Of a stretch of DNA of 64,000 nucleotides, positions 63,556 to 64,000 are shown piece after piece. The notes under the pieces are model-generated. The model had not been told where the DNA came from. It searched no databases and was given only the letters and a program-made list of their open reading frames with translations. The DNA lies in NCBI RefSeq assembly GCF_003966125.1, contig NZ_RXMA01000002.1, forward strand, positions 186,001 through 250,000. The letters run 5' to 3'. The position numbers and the translations under genes were made by a program. Numbering within the stretch: the stretch's first letter is position 1; every line of letters begins with the position of its first letter. This stretch comes from Azospirillum griseum. Lineage in GTDB: Bacteria; Pseudomonadota; Alphaproteobacteria; Azospirillales; Azospirillaceae.

Positions 63556-64000
63556 TTACGCGCTCCGCTTGTTCTTCGAGTTCATCGAGCCGACGTCGAG
63601 GACGACGGGCTGCTGCGCCTCATGCGGATGGGTGGCGCCCTTGTAGACCTTCAGGTGCGTCATCTGCTTGCGGCCCAGCGGACCACGCGGAACCATGCGC
63701 TCAACGGCCTTTTCAATGACCCGTTCCGGGTACTTGCCGTCCAGGATCTGGCCCTTGGAACGGCCCTTGATCCCGCCCGGATAACCGGTGTGCCAATAGA
63801 AAATGTCGGCGTCGCGCTTGTTGCCGGTCAGCTTCACCTTTTCCGCATTGATGACGACGATGTGATCGCCGCAATCCATGTGGGGGGTGTAGGTCGGCTT
63901 GTTCTTGCCGCGCAGGATGTTCGCCAGGATGCTGGCAAGCCGCCCGAGAACGAGGCCGTCGGCGTCAACGACGTACCACTTCTTCTCGATTTCGGTCGGC
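63556..64000 (-). CDS. rplM: 50S ribosomal protein L13 (5' end outside window)
   Basis: The 148 visible residues begin near [20 protein letters not shown], so about 7-10 N-terminal residues are missing. [20 protein letters not shown] and the L13 signature ([16 protein letters not shown]) are present. It ends 5 bp before rpsI. The true start lies beyond the right edge. Confidence 0.97.
   Translation of the reverse strand, partial: PTEIEKKWYVVDADGLVLGRLASILANILRGKNKPTYTPHMDCGDHIVVINAEKVKLTGNKRDADIFYWHTGYPGGIKGRSKGQILDGKYPERVIEKAVERMVPRGPLGRKQMTHLKVYKGATHPHEAQQPVVLDVGSMNSKNKRSA

Overview
The window comes from a GC-rich alphaproteobacterial chromosome, most likely a member of the Rhodospirillales (Azospirillum/Magnetospirillum-like). 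The signs are a glnB-glnA pair with a sigma54 promoter, the tig-clpP-clpX cluster, hfq-hflX, an NDUFS4-type complex I subunit, a gamma carbonic anhydrase, argC-rpsI-rplM, and G/C-biased third codon positions throughout. Genus assignment is inference.

Positions 1-2150 hold the 5' part of lon (minus strand), its upstream region, and a displaced 3' end of glnA with its terminator. Positions 2153-23759 are an integrated mobilizable element of about 21.6 kb. It sits in the last codons of glnA, bounded by a 14-bp core (tacatcttgtactc) present at both ends. The incoming end re-supplies the C-terminus Tyr-Tyr-Ser-Val-stop with different synonymous codons, so the intact glnA (23733-25142) now ends in element DNA and the old end is stranded beside lon. 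The element carries a tyrosine integrase and an AlpA-like helix-turn-helix protein, a relaxase-like protein with a MobC-like partner, a KfrA-like DNA-binding coiled-coil protein, a primase-like replication protein split by an in-frame TGA, degenerate serine-resolvase-like proteins and small unknown genes. No type IV secretion genes are seen, so it is probably mobilizable rather than self-transmissible. Its right third is a tightly packed minus-strand defence operon: hsdR, a low-GC membrane protein, hsdM, hsdS, two unknown genes (415 and 181 aa) and a damaged Mrr-like endonuclease gene.

Positions 23.7-32.7 kb are core chromosome: glnA, glnB, tRNA-His, nnr (NAD(P)HX repair), tRNA-Leu, tig, clpP, clpX and ssb. 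Positions 32.9-36.9 kb hold a set of unfamiliar genes: a coiled-coil/proline-rich protein, a divergent gene joining an N-terminal domain to a ParA/MinD-like ATPase, and a coupled pair of membrane-anchored coiled-coil proteins. These are the best chromosomal candidates for an undescribed system.

Positions 37-48 kb carry an HDAC-family deacetylase, a hotdog thioesterase, a TPP riboswitch in front of a thiamine-precursor ABC transporter (thiZ-thiX-thiY), a universal stress protein, an inositol-monophosphatase-like enzyme, an Asp/Asn beta-hydroxylase, hflX-hfq, a HAD phosphatase and a class II glutamine amidotransferase. Positions 48-64 kb carry a response-regulator/histidine-kinase hybrid, an ECF sigma/anti-sigma pair with a plausible own promoter, tRNA-Arg and tRNA-Pro, an NDUFS4-like subunit, a MacAB-type export system, a DUF192 protein, a glycosyltransferase, a MocR-type regulator divergent from a flavin/PPOX-like gene with repeats between them, an OmpA-family protein, a gamma carbonic anhydrase, argC, rpsI and the 3' part of rplM, which runs off the right edge.
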